NCBI GenBank assembly: GCA_017940705.1
Contig: JAGAYB010000088.1
Location: forward strand, 1-6,024
Origin: Selenomonas sp.
GTDB lineage: Bacteria > Bacillota_C > Negativicutes > Selenomonadales > Selenomonadaceae
Direction: 5' to 3'
DNA length: 6,024 bases
In this document: positions 5,430 through 6,024 of the stretch, in pieces
How positions within the stretch are numbered: the first letter of the stretch is position 1
Layout of the letters: every line of letters begins with the position of its first letter
Translations under genes and position numbers: made by a program
Notes under the pieces: generated by a model
The model's database searches: none
Told to the model about the DNA's origin: nothing
The model's input: the letters and a program-made list of their open reading frames with translations, nothing else

Positions 5430-6024
5430 CAGCGTTTAAGACCATTGGCGATTTCGAGCATGGAATCCGATGTGGTAATCGCCTTGGAGTTTGATTCATA
5501 GGCACGCTGGGAAACAATCATATTGACCATTTCCTCAACAATCTGCACATTGCTCATCTCCAAAGTGCCCTGCGTCAGCGTCCCTGCGCCTTCCTCGCCT
5601 GGATTAACCGGAATTTCCTGACCGGAAGCCTCAGACACGATAAAGAGGTTCTTGCCGATAGCCGTAAGACCGGCAGGGTTGACAAAACGCGCCAGCGTAA
5701 TCCGGTTCACATTTTGTTGAGTTTGCCCTGAAGGCGTTTGCGAAACCCAACCGTCACCGGCAATAACGATGGAATCCACAGGCGCATTTTGGTCAAAGGT
5801 TATACCATCAGCCAGCAGATAACCGTCAGAAGTCACCATACGGCGCTGGGAATCCAGCTTAAAAGAACCGTCACGAGTGTAAGCAGTAGTTCCATCGGGC
5901 AAAGTTATGCGGAAATAACCTTCCCCCTGAATACCAATATCCAACGGATTTTCCGTCGTCTGCAGCGGCCCCTGCGTAAACACGCGCTGCGTAGCTGCCA
6001 CGCGGGTTCCCAAGCCAATCTGCA
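5429..6024 (-). CDS. flgG: Flagellar distal rod protein FlgG (partial, 5' end outside window)
   Basis: The visible part is the last 197 codons; roughly 65 N-terminal residues are expected beyond the right edge, given a usual length near 260. It is a structural protein of the distal rod, exported by the flagellar type III system. Landmarks are QIGLGTRVAATQ at the edge, FTQGPLQTTENPLDIGIQ, YTRDGSFKLD, ITLARFVNPAGLTAIGKNLF, and the C-terminal GTLTQGTLEMSNVQIVEEM followed by VNMIVSQRAYESNSKAI, which forms the terminal coiled-coil helix. The length of the middle domain and the QIGLG and QRAYE motifs favour FlgG over FlgF or FlgE. The reading frame continues to base 6024, so the TTG at 6013 is not a start. 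The stop TGA overlaps the flgA ATG by one base. Confidence 0.97.
   Translation of the reverse strand, partial: QIGLGTRVAATQRVFTQGPLQTTENPLDIGIQGEGYFRITLPDGTTAYTRDGSFKLDSQRRMVTSDGYLLADGITFDQNAPVDSIVIAGDGWVSQTPSGQTQQNVNRITLARFVNPAGLTAIGKNLFIVSEASGQEIPVNPGEEGAGTLTQGTLEMSNVQIVEEMVNMIVSQRAYESNSKAITTSDSMLEIANGLKR

Noticed and set aside
1..6024. Mobile elements, CRISPR arrays, tRNA or rRNA genes, prophage or defence genes
   Set aside because: Coding regions fill the window with short gaps on one strand, and I saw no terminal inverted repeats, spaced direct repeats or tRNA-like cloverleaf segments.

Overview
The window reads almost entirely on the minus strand. It carries the distal end of a flagellar rod/ring operon followed by two exported proteins that are not flagellar structural parts. 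In transcription order (right to left) it holds flgG (5' end outside the window), flgA, flgH, flgI, a short flgJ, a strong intrinsic terminator, an AMIN plus phosphodiester-glycosidase protein, and a SpoIVB-type S55 peptidase-family protein cut by the left edge.

Organism: FlgH (L-ring) and FlgI (P-ring) with their chaperone FlgA imply a cell with an outer membrane. Strong AGGAGG-like ribosome binding sites, a probable TTG start, a muramidase-less FlgJ and an S55-domain protein instead point to the Firmicutes. That combination fits the diderm Firmicutes (Negativicutes, for example a Selenomonas-like genus). GC content is moderate to slightly high. The taxonomic assignment is inference, not a database result.

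Layout: 5429-6024 is the C-terminal three quarters of flgG. flgA (4647-5429) is coupled to it through a TGATG overlap. flgH (4030-4626), flgI (2889-4007) and flgJ (2460-2876) follow with gaps of about 12-22 bases. A 10-bp perfect GC-rich hairpin with a T7 tract (2419-2452) closes the operon. The glycosidase-like gene (920-2398) starts directly behind this terminator. The 89-base gap at 831-919 holds a perfect TATAAT and is the likely promoter region of the S55 gene (1-830).

How they work together: FlgG forms the distal rod, FlgJ caps the growing rod, FlgA delivers FlgI to the P-ring, and FlgH makes the L-ring in the outer membrane. The last two genes carry signal peptides and probably act in the envelope. 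Their tie to flagella rests only on position.

The points most worth a second look are a FlgH with no lipobox cysteine, a FlgI with no cysteine in its mature part, the inverted order of the S55 motifs, and a terminator that sits in the leader of the glycosidase gene.
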